The notes beneath the pieces are model-generated. The model worked only from the letters and a program-made list of their open reading frames with translations, was not told where the DNA came from and made no database searches. Below are positions 1 through 7,991 of a stretch of DNA of 64,000 nucleotides, piece after piece. Position 1 is the stretch's first letter, and each line of letters begins with the position of its first letter. Location of the stretch: assembly GCF_000504285.1 (NCBI RefSeq), contig NZ_KI632511.1:6864154-6928153 (forward strand), given 5' to 3'. The position numbers and the translations under genes were made by a program. Source of the DNA: Actinospica robiniae DSM 44927 (GTDB lineage Bacteria > Actinomycetota > Actinomycetes > Streptomycetales > Catenulisporaceae).

Positions 1-2
1 TC

Positions 3-272
3 CTCGAAGAGACCGGCTTGACCATCGAGGCGGAGTCAGTCTCCGGCGTCTACAAGAACATGAAGCACGGCATTGTGGCGATCGTCTTCCGTTGCCACGT
101 CACTGGCGGGAAGCTCCGCGCGAGCGATGAGACGACGGCCTTCGCGTGGCTCGAACCCAACGAGATCAAGCAGCGCATGAACGAGGTCTTCGCCGTGCGA
201 GTCCTGGACGCGTACGAAGCAGACGGGCCGAAGGTCCGCAGCCACGATGGCGTGAACCTGCTGCCGCGGTGA
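3..272 (+). CDS. NUDIX hydrolase, C-terminal part (cut by window start)
   Basis: Only the C-terminal part of this gene is inside the window. The first in-frame residues read LEETGLT, which fits the end of the Nudix box (RExxEETG), the motif that binds the divalent metal and the pyrophosphate; about 85 residues follow before the TGA at 270-272. NUDIX enzymes hydrolyse nucleoside diphosphates linked to another group; nothing visible tells the substrate. The real start lies upstream of the window, so the in-frame TTG at 18 is not taken as a start. The inverted-repeat element beginning at 299 follows 26 bases after the stop. Confidence 0.75.
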   Translation, partial: LEETGLTIEAESVSGVYKNMKHGIVAIVFRCHVTGGKLRASDETTAFAWLEPNEIKQRMNEVFAVRVLDAYEADGPKVRSHDGVNLLPR

Positions 273-298
273 TGGGCTAGAACTTTCTCTACAAGGAT

Positions 299-1045
299 CA
301 AGGCGCGCCGTTCCGTCGCGCGGCCCCGTCCCCCTGGTTCCGCCGGCCGGAAAGATCAGGGCGGGCAAAGACGGGTGGGGTGGGTTCGCGCTGGGGGCAG
401 GCGACCACGCGGTGAGGCAACGGCAGACAGCGAAGAATACGGGCACCAGGCCCGCCGCCCGGGTCGGCCGGCGAGGCCATGAATGCTCAAGCGTCACCGC
501 TCAGAACCTCGAGAACCGACACGCCAGGACCGGGCTGTGTGGCCACTCCCAGGGCTTGCACCGAGCCCACGCCGTCAGACTGCGTGATCGAGTTTGATGG
601 GTCTTCCCCTGCCTCTGAAGGAGCCAAGGGAGCGGTCGAGGCCTTCACGAAGCCCTCAGCACATCCCCACGGGATGCACTGGCCCGCGCTCGCCCGGGCG
701 CCTGCGTTCCGCGCGCCCGGCGGCGCGGCCAGCACCCAGGAAGAACCTGGACGCCGGAAGCCGACCACCCCGCACCAGAATGCGGGAACCCACACCCTCA
801 TCGCCGCCACAGCAAGCCACGAACGCCCCAGAAACCACACCCCCAAACCAGACCCGACGACCACGAACCCAACCAGGAACACCGACCCCACGACAACCAG
901 CTACCAGCACCAGCAGGTACCGAGGATCGGCGAACAAGCAAAAGGAACGAAGGGATAAGCAGGGGGAGTTGCGCTGGGGGAGCCCTGGTCTTTCCGGCCG
1001 GCGGAACCAGGGGGACGGGGCCGCGCGACGGAACGAGGCGCCTTG
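299..1045. mobile_element. 747-base segment bounded by 64-base inverted repeats
   Basis: Bases 299-362 and 982-1045 are inverted copies of each other with about three mismatches (the shared core reads GTCGCGCGGCCCCGTCCCCC on the plus strand of the left copy). The interior has no recognisable transposase or other gene. From about 760 to 920 its plus strand is strongly A/C-rich, so the open frames there (for example 479-958 plus, or 487-891 minus with hydrophobic composition) are best read as composition artefacts. The shape suggests a non-autonomous element or the remains of a larger inverted duplication; no clear target-site duplication was found. Confidence 0.6.
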
Positions 1046-1229
1046 GCCCTCTTCGAGCACGAACCCAGCCACCACCGAGCCAACTTCCTCCAGCTGCACC
1101 CCGTCACCGTCCCGGACACTCACACCCGCGGCGAACTCACGCACGTGGCCGGAGAGAGCGAAAAGCAACGCCTCCGGCGGGCCACCTCGGGGATGATTCA
1201 ACGGGTCAGGCTGCGGTCTGTGGGTGGTG

Positions 1230-1381
1230 GCGGGGCTGCTCGGATCATCCCCGCGGACGCCACCCGGAGGGCTGCCAGACGCCGGCCAACACGTCAAGAC
1301 GAAAAGCATGTCTTGACGCGCCGACCACCGCCCGGCAGAACAGGAGTTTGCCGCCCCCGGGGATGATCCGAGCAGCCCCGC
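1230..1381. repeat. Long nested hairpin with 24-base outer arms
   Basis: Bases 1230-1253 and 1358-1381 form a perfect 24-base inverted repeat (core GGGGCTGCTCGGATCATCCC). Inside, 1292-1300 (CGTCAAGAC) pairs perfectly with 1310-1318 around a nine-base loop, and the sequence between the two stems pairs imperfectly. The whole 152-base segment can thus fold into one long hairpin. No gene overlaps it convincingly. It may be a MITE-like element, a structured RNA or a recombination site; the sequence alone does not decide. Confidence 0.6.
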
Positions 1382-1522
1382 TCTATCGGTGAAGTAGATC
1401 GCAAGTGATTTAATACATGAAGCTGACTCCAAGCGGCAGTCTATAACGATACGGTTACAGATTTTCTCGCATGCAAGCGACTTTGTGAGATGGGCTGAAC
1501 TTATTCAGTCGCACGCAGTCGG

Positions 1523-1540
1523 AGTTGATTTGAATCAACT
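1523..1540. promoter_or_regulatory. Palindrome, possible operator (AGTTGATT-TG-AATCAACT)
   Basis: Two perfect 8-base arms with a 2-base spacer, inside a locally AT-richer stretch upstream of the small membrane-protein gene at 1767. Its position and size fit a repressor operator in a promoter region, as seen in front of regulated genes of actinomycete integrative elements. The binding protein is not identifiable here. Confidence 0.45.
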
Positions 1541-1568
1541 ATAAACGTGCAGGTCAAGCCCACTATAG

Positions 1569-1584
1569 GTTGCACGCGTGCAAC
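1569..1584. promoter_or_regulatory. Perfect 16-base palindrome GTTGCACGCGTGCAAC
   Basis: A perfect palindrome 29 bases downstream of the previous one. It is followed by two short hairpins (GCTTGG-CATA-CCAAGC at 1591-1606 and CTGAG-TTCA-CTCAG at 1614-1627). The cluster of symmetric sites within about 100 bases marks a regulatory region serving the gene at 1767 or a lost minus-strand neighbour. Confidence 0.45.
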
Positions 1585-1695
1585 TTTCTTGCTTGGCATA
1601 CCAAGCCCGGGCACTGAGTTCACTCAGCAATCCGGCGACGTGCGGCAGAGTTGCCAAACTGATACCTTCTGGCGAGCGGCAGGCCGCGCAAAAAA

Positions 1696-1725
1696 GGCGG
1701 CCCTCTGTTGGACCAGAGAGCCGCC
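1696..1725 (-). terminator. Intrinsic terminator, minus strand
   Basis: On the minus strand GGCGGC-T-CTCTG pairs with CAGAG-G-GCCGCC with one internal mismatch and a short loop, and is followed by six T residues (plus-strand AAAAAA at 1690-1695). Stem plus T-run is the classic Rho-independent form. It would end minus-strand transcription coming from the HNH endonuclease side, about 650 bases away, or from a gene now lost. Confidence 0.55.
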
Positions 1726-1766
1726 ACGCACCCGTATGCCCTTAGCAGAGAGATAGGAGTGCTTCC

Positions 1767-1973
1767 ATGAGGGTACCCGTTTTGGCACGTCCTGGCGACA
1801 AGCGGCCTCGCCGCCGTATCGCGTTCGGCCTCACCGGAGGCGTGGTCGCTTCCACCGCGTGTGCCGCTGTGTGGCCGCAGGCTGGCACGCCGGTTTTGGT
1901 CGCCCTTACGGCGTCCGGCGTGGCCCTCACGGGCTGGCTCGTGTGCCTCACGAGGGGCACACAAGGCGAGTAG
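1767..1973 (+). CDS. Small hypothetical membrane protein (68 aa)
   Basis: A short basic N-terminus (KRPRRR at residues 12-17) is followed by two hydrophobic stretches at about residues 18-34 and 40-62, so a small two-pass membrane protein is predicted. The ATG at 1767 has a ribosome binding site (ATAGGAG) ten bases upstream, which supports it as a real gene. Two palindromes and an AT-richer promoter-like region lie upstream. Small two-pass proteins of this kind occur in the transfer and spread regions of actinomycete integrative elements, but no family is recognised. Function unknown. Confidence 0.5.
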   Translation: MRVPVLARPGDKRPRRRIAFGLTGGVVASTACAAVWPQAGTPVLVALTASGVALTGWLVCLTRGTQGE

Positions 1974-2057
1974 CAGTACCGCAGCGGAGTACAGCAACAG
2001 GCTCGACGATCGGCGGCAAAGACCGACGCTAGAGAGTTCGGCGTGCTGATGTAGCTT

Positions 2058-2234
2058 CTACGGTGGTTGAAGGTCCAGGCCGGTCTTCGCGAGGAGGCCG
2101 GCCAGCGTCCGGGGTCGGTACTGCAGACGTCGTAGGTGTGTCTTGACCAGGGATGTCAGGGCCTCGATAAGGCCATACAGACTGACACCAACGGCTGACA
2201 CCAACTGCAGCGAACGGCGGCGAATAGCCGCAGG
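2058..2234 (-). pseudogene. Possible C-terminal gene remnant
   Basis: A stop-free minus-strand stretch of 59 codons ends in a TAG at 2058-2060 and reads like protein near its end (SLVKTHLRRLQYRPRTLAGL, then LLAKTGLDLQPP). An in-frame stop sits directly upstream, at 2235-2237, with no start codon and ribosome binding site in a sensible place. It may be the tail of a broken transposase or other gene. The family is not recognised, and the rest of 1974-2373 holds nothing else that I can support. Confidence 0.25.
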
Positions 2235-2373
2235 TCAGCAGGACCGTGAATCGGTGTCAGGGATCACATCGGCGCAGGTCGGCGCATTCGTATAGGCAGC
2301 TGGCAGCTAAATGCGCGGTCGGCAAAAGGCTGTGGAGCCAGAATGGGAGACTGGTGAACTGGGCAGCAGACTC

Positions 2374-3603
2374 CTACGACTTTGGCAGGGCCGCGCTCAC
2401 GGCTTCAGGCAGCTTGGACAGCCACAGCTCATAGCGCCACTTCAGAGCTTCACGATGGGGCCTCCTGTCGAGGCCGCGTATGTGGGGACAGGTGATCCCG
2501 AGATCTTCGATCGACGGCCCGTGAGGGCGCACGACGACGTCTAGTGTGTCAGGGTCGATGGCGAAGAGGTGAGCATCGAAAGCGCGGTGAAGAGCTGCGT
2601 TGAGCGGCAGGCCGTTTCTGGGATCGCTCGAGCCGTGGTCAGCCACTGGTCGAAGGTGGGCGGCATCGAGCATTTCTGTCACTGCTACGCCCGACAGAGG
2701 GCACCGAGGTCCATAGCGCTGCAGCACTCGAAACTTGAATCTGCGCTGGTCAGGACGATTGATGACGTTGCGTGCGACGCGCCGACGGGGGTCAGCCTGC
2801 AGCAAAAAGGGCTCCTCGTCCGAATGATCCTCGGACAGGATCTGGCTCGGAGGTGCATTGCCGACCGTGACGAGGAACGTCTTTGCCTGGTCATCCCAGC
2901 CTTCAACCCACGCCAGACGAACTGAGCGCACGGTGGAGCCGATCGTCGGATAGGCAATCATGAAGATTGGTAGTCCGAGCCGCCCGGCGGTTTTGGTGGC
3001 TTCGACTTCGGCTCGATCACGGCCCTGGACGCGGTTCGTGGATGGGTAGTGGTAGATCACGCCGTCGTCGCTGATGTCGTCTGGATAGTGCGAGCCCGTG
3101 TGGAGAATCCCGACGGTGATTGCCGAGGGTGCTGCGCTTGGGCCGGCAGGCAACTCGATGTGCTTTGTCCGCGCCGAGTCGGTCCAGATGCCCTGTTGGG
3201 GCTTGTAAGCGCCATATGCATGCAGTGCCTGAGGCGGAACGGCGTCGAGGTTGTAGTTGGCCTCGAGCTGGCTCCACACAGCGAAGCGCCAGGCGCGCTC
3301 TTCCTCGAGGTCTTTCGGCTTGGTATCCAGGACGAAGAAGCCGGCGTGCTGGAGGGCTGCATTCGCCGCGGCAACGCCACCGCTGAAGTCTTCGCTCGTC
3401 AATGGCTTGCGGTCGGGGAACTGCAGGTTGTGGGCAACTCCTGCGACGGCCTTCGCGTCGTAGCGAGCGCCGTTGTGAATCAGGTAGTAGCGAGTAGACG
3501 GGCCGAAGTAGTGAGTGGCGAGGAACGCGTCGCGGCCACGGTCGTCGAAATCTGTGAGGGCGCGGAGCACAGCTTCGCGATCGCTCAGGTCCAGTATTCC
3601 CAC
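2374..3603 (-). CDS. HNH endonuclease, ScoMcrA-like (modified-DNA restriction)
   Basis: A 409-residue protein in three parts. The N-terminal 80 residues (MGILDLSDREAVLRAL, then a region with YLIHNGARYDAKAVAG) match the head domain that precedes ScoMcrA-type enzymes. A middle part at about residues 120-250 (GIWTDSARTKHIELP, ITVGILHTGSHYPDD) resembles an SRA/YDG-like modified-base reader. A C-terminal HNH module follows (CPLSGV ... LDAAHLRPVADHG ... NGLPLNAALHRAFD). Such enzymes cut DNA carrying modified bases and act against phages or foreign DNA (type IV-like restriction). The GTG at 3603 has AAGGGGAG eight bases upstream. It lies beside the tRNA attachment scar, as defence genes in integrated elements often do. 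The exact modification read is not predictable. Confidence 0.7.
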   Translation of the reverse strand: MGILDLSDREAVLRALTDFDDRGRDAFLATHYFGPSTRYYLIHNGARYDAKAVAGVAHNLQFPDRKPLTSEDFSGGVAAANAALQHAGFFVLDTKPKDLEEERAWRFAVWSQLEANYNLDAVPPQALHAYGAYKPQQGIWTDSARTKHIELPAGPSAAPSAITVGILHTGSHYPDDISDDGVIYHYPSTNRVQGRDRAEVEATKTAGRLGLPIFMIAYPTIGSTVRSVRLAWVEGWDDQAKTFLVTVGNAPPSQILSEDHSDEEPFLLQADPRRRVARNVINRPDQRRFKFRVLQRYGPRCPLSGVAVTEMLDAAHLRPVADHGSSDPRNGLPLNAALHRAFDAHLFAIDPDTLDVVVRPHGPSIEDLGITCPHIRGLDRRPHREALKWRYELWLSKLPEAVSAALPKS

Positions 3604-3810
3604 TAGCTCACTCCCCTTGACGCTCTGGGTCTACAGACATCGTAGATGCCGCCGCCGACAGCGGGCGGAGGACTGGCGCCGTCGGCTGAAGTCAGCAGAG
3701 AGTCAGCGAAACGCCCAACAGCAGCCGACAACAGACGACAGTGCACGGTGCCCGACCAGCAGGGGAGAGGGCCAGCCGGTACTAGCCGACATCGCCCGAC
3801 ACGGCGGTAC
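3604..3810. other. Attachment-region DNA with repeated GCCGAC/CCGAC motifs
   Basis: Between the HNH gene and the tRNA fragment the sequence has many copies of CCGAC or GCCGAC (for example around 3656, 3728, 3785 and 3796), several in GCCGACA context. Short direct repeats beside a tRNA-derived core are typical of integrase arm-type binding sites. No gene is supported here. Confidence 0.35.
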
Positions 3811-3858
3811 GGCCCTCTCAAGGCAGTAGCGCGGGTTCGAATCCCGTCGGGGCTACCA
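3811..3858 (+). pseudogene. 3' part of a tRNA-Glu(CTC) gene (attachment-site scar)
   Basis: The run contains an anticodon loop CTCTCAA (anticodon CTC), the variable region GTAGC, a T arm (GCGGG-TTCGAAT-CCCGT) and the acceptor strand CGGGGCT-A-CCA. This matches the 3' half of streptomycete tRNA-Glu(CTC). The 5' half is missing: upstream bases do not form a D arm and only partly match the acceptor strand. Tyrosine integrases commonly recombine in this part of tRNA genes and leave such a fragment at the far end of the element, so this is read as an att site. Confidence 0.65.
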
Positions 3859-3872
3859 GCAGGAAACGCAGA

Positions 3873-3900
3873 TCAGGCCACCTCGCCAGAGGTGGCCTGA
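3873..3900 (+). terminator. Terminator hairpin after the tRNA fragment
   Basis: A perfect 12-base stem (TCAGGCCACCTC / GAGGTGGCCTGA) with a four-base loop, followed by AGTGTTTTC. It lies just after the tRNA 3' end, where a tRNA gene terminator is expected, and would have been carried along with the recombined tRNA fragment. Confidence 0.65.
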
Positions 3901-4043
3901 AGTGTTTTCAGGGGTCGCTACTCCGACTTCTCGGCCAAGGCGGAGCTCGTGAGGGGTCGCGGCAGTCGGCGGCGATCTCATGGCGGTGACCGTGGACTTC
4001 ATGCCGAACGGGGAGCTGCGGCTGGATGCGCGGCCGTTGGCTG

Positions 4044-4937
4044 TCACGGGCCGTCAGACGTGAGCTCCGGGTTGGCCGGCGTGCCCGGCGCGTGTTCGGA
4101 GGCCGCCTCCTCCTCTGAGGGCTGAAGCGCGGTCAAGGCCTCGGCGTCGGACGGGGAGGCCGGGAGGAAGACGACGAGGTGGCGGGATGGGTCGTCGGCT
4201 ACGGAGAGCTTGGTGTAGCTGAGGTCGATTCGGCCGGCGCGGGGGTGGTCGAAGCGCTTGGTTTTGGGGCTGAAGGCTTGGATGGCGTGCTGCGACCACA
4301 TGGCGGTGAACTCGGGGCTGGCTTGGTGCAGGGCGCTGATCAGGGCGGCGGTGCGGGGGTCTTGCGGGTGGCGGGCGGCGGCAGCGCGGAATTGGCCGAG
4401 GATGCCTTCGGTTTCCTGGCGCCAGTCGAGTAGCAGCTTGCGCATCGATTCGCGGGTGAACAGGAGCCATATGGTGTTGCGGGCCGGGTCGGGGAGATCG
4501 TCGAGGCCGCCGATGAGGGCCGCGTACGGGCGGTTGTAGGCCAGCAGGTCCCAGCGGGAGTCGATCACGTGGGCCGGGTTCGGTTCCAACGCCTCGAGTA
4601 GTGCCTGCAGCGTTGCGTCGACTCCTGCCGGTTCTGGCGGCTCTTCGGGGAGGGCGGCACCCGCGAGCGTGTACAGGTGGCGTCGCTCGGCCGGGGTGAG
4701 GCGCAGTGTGCGGGCGAGGCTTTCGAGCACTTGGCGGCTGACGGTGATGTCGCGGGCTTGCTCGAGCCACGTGTACCAGGTCACGCTCACGCCTGCGAGT
4801 TGGGCGACCTCTTCGCGGCGGAGCCCTGGCGTGCGCCGACGGGTGGACGCGGTGAAGCCGGCTTCCTGCGGCGAGAGCGCTTCTCTCCGGGCCCTGAGAA
4901 AGCTCGCGAGCAGTGACCGTTGCGTCATGCCCTCCAT
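4044..4937 (-). CDS. XRE-type regulator with MmyB-like ligand-binding domain
   Basis: An N-terminal helix-turn-helix (about residues 10-75, with RRTPGLRREEVAQLAGVSVT followed by WYTWLEQARD) is followed by a MmyB-like domain (about 110-265; AYNRPYAALIGGL, NTIWLLFTRES) that in this family binds a small hydrophobic ligand. Actinomycetes have many such regulators, usually next to and controlling oxidoreductase or exporter genes. It faces the MFS transporter at 5031 across a 93-base gap holding two direct repeats, so it probably regulates that gene. The ATG at 4937 has GGGGAGA upstream; an ATG at 4928 is possible. The longer frame reading upstream is antisense to the transporter and not real. Confidence 0.85.
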   Translation of the reverse strand: MEGMTQRSLLASFLRARREALSPQEAGFTASTRRRTPGLRREEVAQLAGVSVTWYTWLEQARDITVSRQVLESLARTLRLTPAERRHLYTLAGAALPEEPPEPAGVDATLQALLEALEPNPAHVIDSRWDLLAYNRPYAALIGGLDDLPDPARNTIWLLFTRESMRKLLLDWRQETEGILGQFRAAAARHPQDPRTAALISALHQASPEFTAMWSQHAIQAFSPKTKRFDHPRAGRIDLSYTKLSVADDPSRHLVVFLPASPSDAEALTALQPSEEEAASEHAPGTPANPELTSDGP

Positions 4938-4975
4938 CGAAGCGCACTCTCCCCGAGTCGTCCTGGTAGCGGTTA

Positions 4976-5012
4976 TACCAGCATAACTGCGCCTCTGTAC
5001 CAGCTTACTGCG
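4976..5012. promoter_or_regulatory. Direct-repeat operator in a divergent promoter
   Basis: TACCAGCATAACTGCG (4976-4991) and TACCAGCTTACTGCG (4998-5012) are near-identical direct repeats 22 bases apart, that is two helical turns. The first overlaps an inverted GTTAT/ATAAC pair (4973-4986). They sit between the HTH regulator and the MFS gene and are the obvious candidate binding sites for that regulator. Confidence 0.5.
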
Positions 5013-5030
5013 ACGCGGGACGCTCGAAGC

Positions 5031-6308
5031 ATGACCGCGAACGCGTCCGTCGACCGCCGCTCCCTGAACCGCTCTGACAACGACCGCTCCGCCAACGACC
5101 TGTCCGGCAGGCCCAGACCAGCCCCGGACCGACCGGCGTCCGATCGCAGCTGGATCCTGCCGGTCGCGGTCCTCGCGCTCGGCACCTTCGCGATGGGCAC
5201 CGACTCCTTCGTGCTGGCCGGGATCCTGCCGCAGATCTCGCTCGGCCTGCACACGTCGGCGGGCACGGCCGGGCAGGTCATCACCGCCTTCGCCCTCACC
5301 TACGGGTTCGCGGCGCCGTTTCTGTCCGCCGCGACCGGACGGATGCCACGCAAGCCGCTGATGGCTGTGGGGCTCGGCTTGTTCGTCCTGGCGAATCTGG
5401 GCTCGGCTTTCGCGCCGTCGATCAGTGTGCTGCTGGCCGCTCGGGTGGCGGCGGGGCTGGGTGCGGCGTTGTATACGCCGAACGCTTCGGCGGCTGCTGC
5501 CGCACTGGCCGGGCCTGCCCGTCGCGGCCGTGCGCTGGCCGTGATCCTCGGCGGCCTCACCGTCGGCACGGTCTTCGGCGTGCCCGTGGGCACGGCCATC
5601 GGCCAGCACGTGTCGTGGCGCGCCTCGCTGGTTTACGTCGCGGTGGTGGGGGCCGTCGCCTTGCTGGGGCTTCTCGCGGTCCTGGCCGCGCCGCCGCTTC
5701 CGCCTGTGGTGCCGATGTCGGAGCGCCTGCGCGTCTTCACGAACCGCCGGGTGATCAGGTACGTCGTGTTCATGACGCTCGCCAGCGGCTCGAGCATCAT
5801 GGTCTACACCTACATCGCCGACGTGCTCGCCACCACGGCGCACGTCACGGGCGCGGCACTGGCTGTGATGCTGCTGCTTTGGGGCATCGGCGGGACGGCC
5901 GGCGCGTTCGGCAGTGGCTGGCTGGCGGACCGCTGGGGCGCCGACCGGACGCTGACACTCGCCATCAGCGTGCTGGCCGCTTCGCTGGGCCTGCTGACGG
6001 TCGCGGACGACGCAGTGATGGCGGGCTTGGTCATGCTGGCCAACGGCGCTGCGGCTTGGGCGGTGTCCACGCCCAACAACCACCGGCTGATCACGCTGGC
6101 GCCCGATCTTCCCGGCGTGGTGATCTCGTTCAATTCCGCAGGCATCTATCTAGGTCAAGCGCTCGGCGCCGGTATCGGCGGTCTGCTGCTCGACGGCGGT
6201 ATCGGTGCGCGGGGACTGTGCTGCGCTTGTGTGGGGGTCGCGGTGGCGGCCGGAGCATTGCAGCTGAGTGAGACCGCGAGCCGAGGTCACGTTTCCGTAA
6301 AGATGTAG
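5031..6308 (+). CDS. MFS drug exporter, DHA1 family
   Basis: A 425-residue membrane protein with twelve hydrophobic segments. A hydrophilic N-terminus of about 45 residues comes first. MFS signatures follow: GTDSFVLAGILPQIS in helix 1 and GSGWLADRWGADRTLTLAIS between helices 8 and 9. The arrangement fits the arabinose/chloramphenicol-efflux branch of DHA1 proton antiporters. The ATG at 5031 was chosen because the earlier in-frame starts lie inside the promoter region and the divergent regulator gene. Likely controlled by the MmyB-like protein opposite. The exported substrate cannot be predicted. Confidence 0.8.
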   Translation: MTANASVDRRSLNRSDNDRSANDLSGRPRPAPDRPASDRSWILPVAVLALGTFAMGTDSFVLAGILPQISLGLHTSAGTAGQVITAFALTYGFAAPFLSAATGRMPRKPLMAVGLGLFVLANLGSAFAPSISVLLAARVAAGLGAALYTPNASAAAAALAGPARRGRALAVILGGLTVGTVFGVPVGTAIGQHVSWRASLVYVAVVGAVALLGLLAVLAAPPLPPVVPMSERLRVFTNRRVIRYVVFMTLASGSSIMVYTYIADVLATTAHVTGAALAVMLLLWGIGGTAGAFGSGWLADRWGADRTLTLAISVLAASLGLLTVADDAVMAGLVMLANGAAAWAVSTPNNHRLITLAPDLPGVVISFNSAGIYLGQALGAGIGGLLLDGGIGARGLCCACVGVAVAAGALQLSETASRGHVSVKM

Positions 6309-6381
6309 AAGCCTGACGTGTTGCGGTCTCCGATTACCGGTGAAGAGACGAGGAAAGCGACGACCCGGGAGGGCTGCGGCA

Positions 6382-7952
6382 GTGTTCGGTTTCAAACGGG
6401 ACTTGGGTTTCTGGCAGCTCACTGCGATCGGCCTGGGCGGGGTGATCGGCTCGGGCTGGCTGCTCGGTGCGCTCTACGCGGCCAACGCCGCCGGGCCGGC
6501 CTCGCTGATCACCTGGGTGGTCGGCGGCTTGGCGCTGCTGGTGATCGCGCTGGTGATGGTGGAGCTCGGGGGCAGTCGGCCGATGTCCGGCGGGCTGGTG
6601 CGCTGGCCGTTCCTGAGCAGTGGACGGCTGGTGGCCACGCTGGTGGGCTGGGGTATCTGGATCGCCTACGCGACCACCCGCCGTCCGAGGCCGCGGCCAT
6701 GCTGCAGTACTCGAGTGCGCACGTCAAGCACGTCTATGAGAACGGCCAGCTCACCGCGTTGGGCATTGTCATCGCCGTCGTCCTCATGGTGTTGATGGTC
6801 GTGGCGAATTGGTTCGGTGTTCTGCTGTTCGCGCGGGTGAACCTCGCGGTCACGATCGCCAAGTTCGTCATTCCGACACTGACCGTGATTCTCCTGGCCA
6901 CGGCCGGATTCACCAGTTCGAACTTCTCGGCACACGGCGGGTTCGCACCGTACGGCTATTCGGCGCCGCTTTCGGCGATCGCGACGGCGGGCATCATCTA
7001 CGCCTACACCGGGTTCCAGGGTCCGCTGGACGTCTCCGGTGAAGCCCGGGACGCCAAGCGCGACATCCCGCGGGCCGTGATCACGGCGCTGATACTCTCG
7101 ATCCTGCTCTACGTCGCCCTCGAGCTCGTCTTCCTCGGCACGGTGAAGGTCGGCGGTGGCGGGTGGGCCGGGATCAACCTCACTTCGCCCTACGCGCAGC
7201 TCGCGGTGATGCTGAACCTGTCTTGGTTCTCCTGGGTGCTCTACGCCGACTCGATCGTGTCGCCCGGCGGTTCGGCGCTGGTGTTCACCGCTGCGACCAG
7301 CCGCGAGGTCTACTCGCTCAGCCGCAACCGCTTCCTGCCGGAGTGGTTCGCGCAGGTCGACGGGCGTTCCGGGGTGCCGCGTCGGGCGCTGGTGGCGAAC
7401 TTCGCGGTCGGGCTGGTCTTCCTGCTCACGCTGCACTCGTGGCACAAGATCATCGCGGCGACGAGCATCCTGGGTCTGTTCGCCTACTCCATCTCGGCGA
7501 TCAGCGTGGCCGGGTTCGGCCGGGCCGAGCCGGAGCGTCAGGCCGGCTGGGTGCGCGGGAGCCGGCTGCTCGCGCCGCTCGGCTTCGTGCTGGCGACGCT
7601 CATCTTCTACTGGGCCGGCTGGGCCGAGCTGAAGATAGCGATCCCGGTGCTGCTGGCCGCGATCCTGGTCTACGTCGGCGACGGCATCAAGCGCGGGTTC
7701 GAGGTCGCGGATCTGTGGCGCGGCGTCTGGCTGCTGGTCTACCTGGGCGCGCTGCTGCTTGTGTCGTACTTCGGCGCGACGGCGTTCGGCGGCGACAACG
7801 ACGTGCGCGGGCCTTGGGACTCCGTCGTCGTCGCGGTGATCGGTGTGGCCGGTTATGTCGCGGGTGTGTACAGCTCGGTCTCGCACCTCAAGGCGCACCC
7901 GTCGGCGGAGAGCGAGCCGGAGGCGGAGGCGGTGGAACTGGCGGCGTCCTGA
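6382..7952 (+). pseudogene. APC-family amino acid permease with a one-base frameshift
   Basis: The product reads as a normal amino acid/polyamine permease in two frames. From the GTG at 6382 (GGGAGG upstream) the first frame gives VFGFKRDLGFWQLTAIGLGG and membrane helices 1-3 up to GWGIWIAYAT at about 6675. The next base pairs shift: PPSEAAAMLQYSS and the remaining nine or so helices continue in another frame to the TGA ending at 7952. Restoring one C in the CCC run at 6677-6679 would join them. Either the gene is recently broken or the base is missing through sequencing error. The family imports amino acids by proton symport. Confidence 0.8.
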
Positions 7953-7991
7953 GCGCGCTCTCGGAGACCGGTCGGCCACGGCGGCCGGGGA

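Noticed and set aside
479-958. 159-codon plus-strand frame and the 134-codon hydrophobic minus-strand frame opposite
   Set aside because: Both follow from the A/C-rich strand bias; no ribosome binding site, no domain, and they lie within the inverted-repeat segment.
1188-1379. CRISPR-like motif GGGGATGAT(C/T)C at 1189, 1359 and inverted at 1241
   Set aside because: It resembles part of actinobacterial type I-E repeats, but there are only three partial copies in mixed orientation, spacing does not fit a 61-base period and no cas genes are near. The inverted pair is explained by the hairpin.
3784-3858. A complete tRNA gene
   Set aside because: Only four acceptor pairs form with the upstream sequence, the D arm is missing and the anticodon stem has a mismatch; better read as a 3' fragment.
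3980-4063. 27-codon frame starting MAVTVDFMPNGELRLDARPL
   Set aside because: Reads like protein but is very short, overlaps the end of the opposite regulator gene and has no ribosome binding site; possibly a remnant, not supported as a gene.
4044-6083. 679-codon minus-strand frame through the MFS gene
   Set aside because: Only the last 297 codons are the regulator; the rest is antisense to the transporter with a His/Arg/Asp-rich artefact composition.
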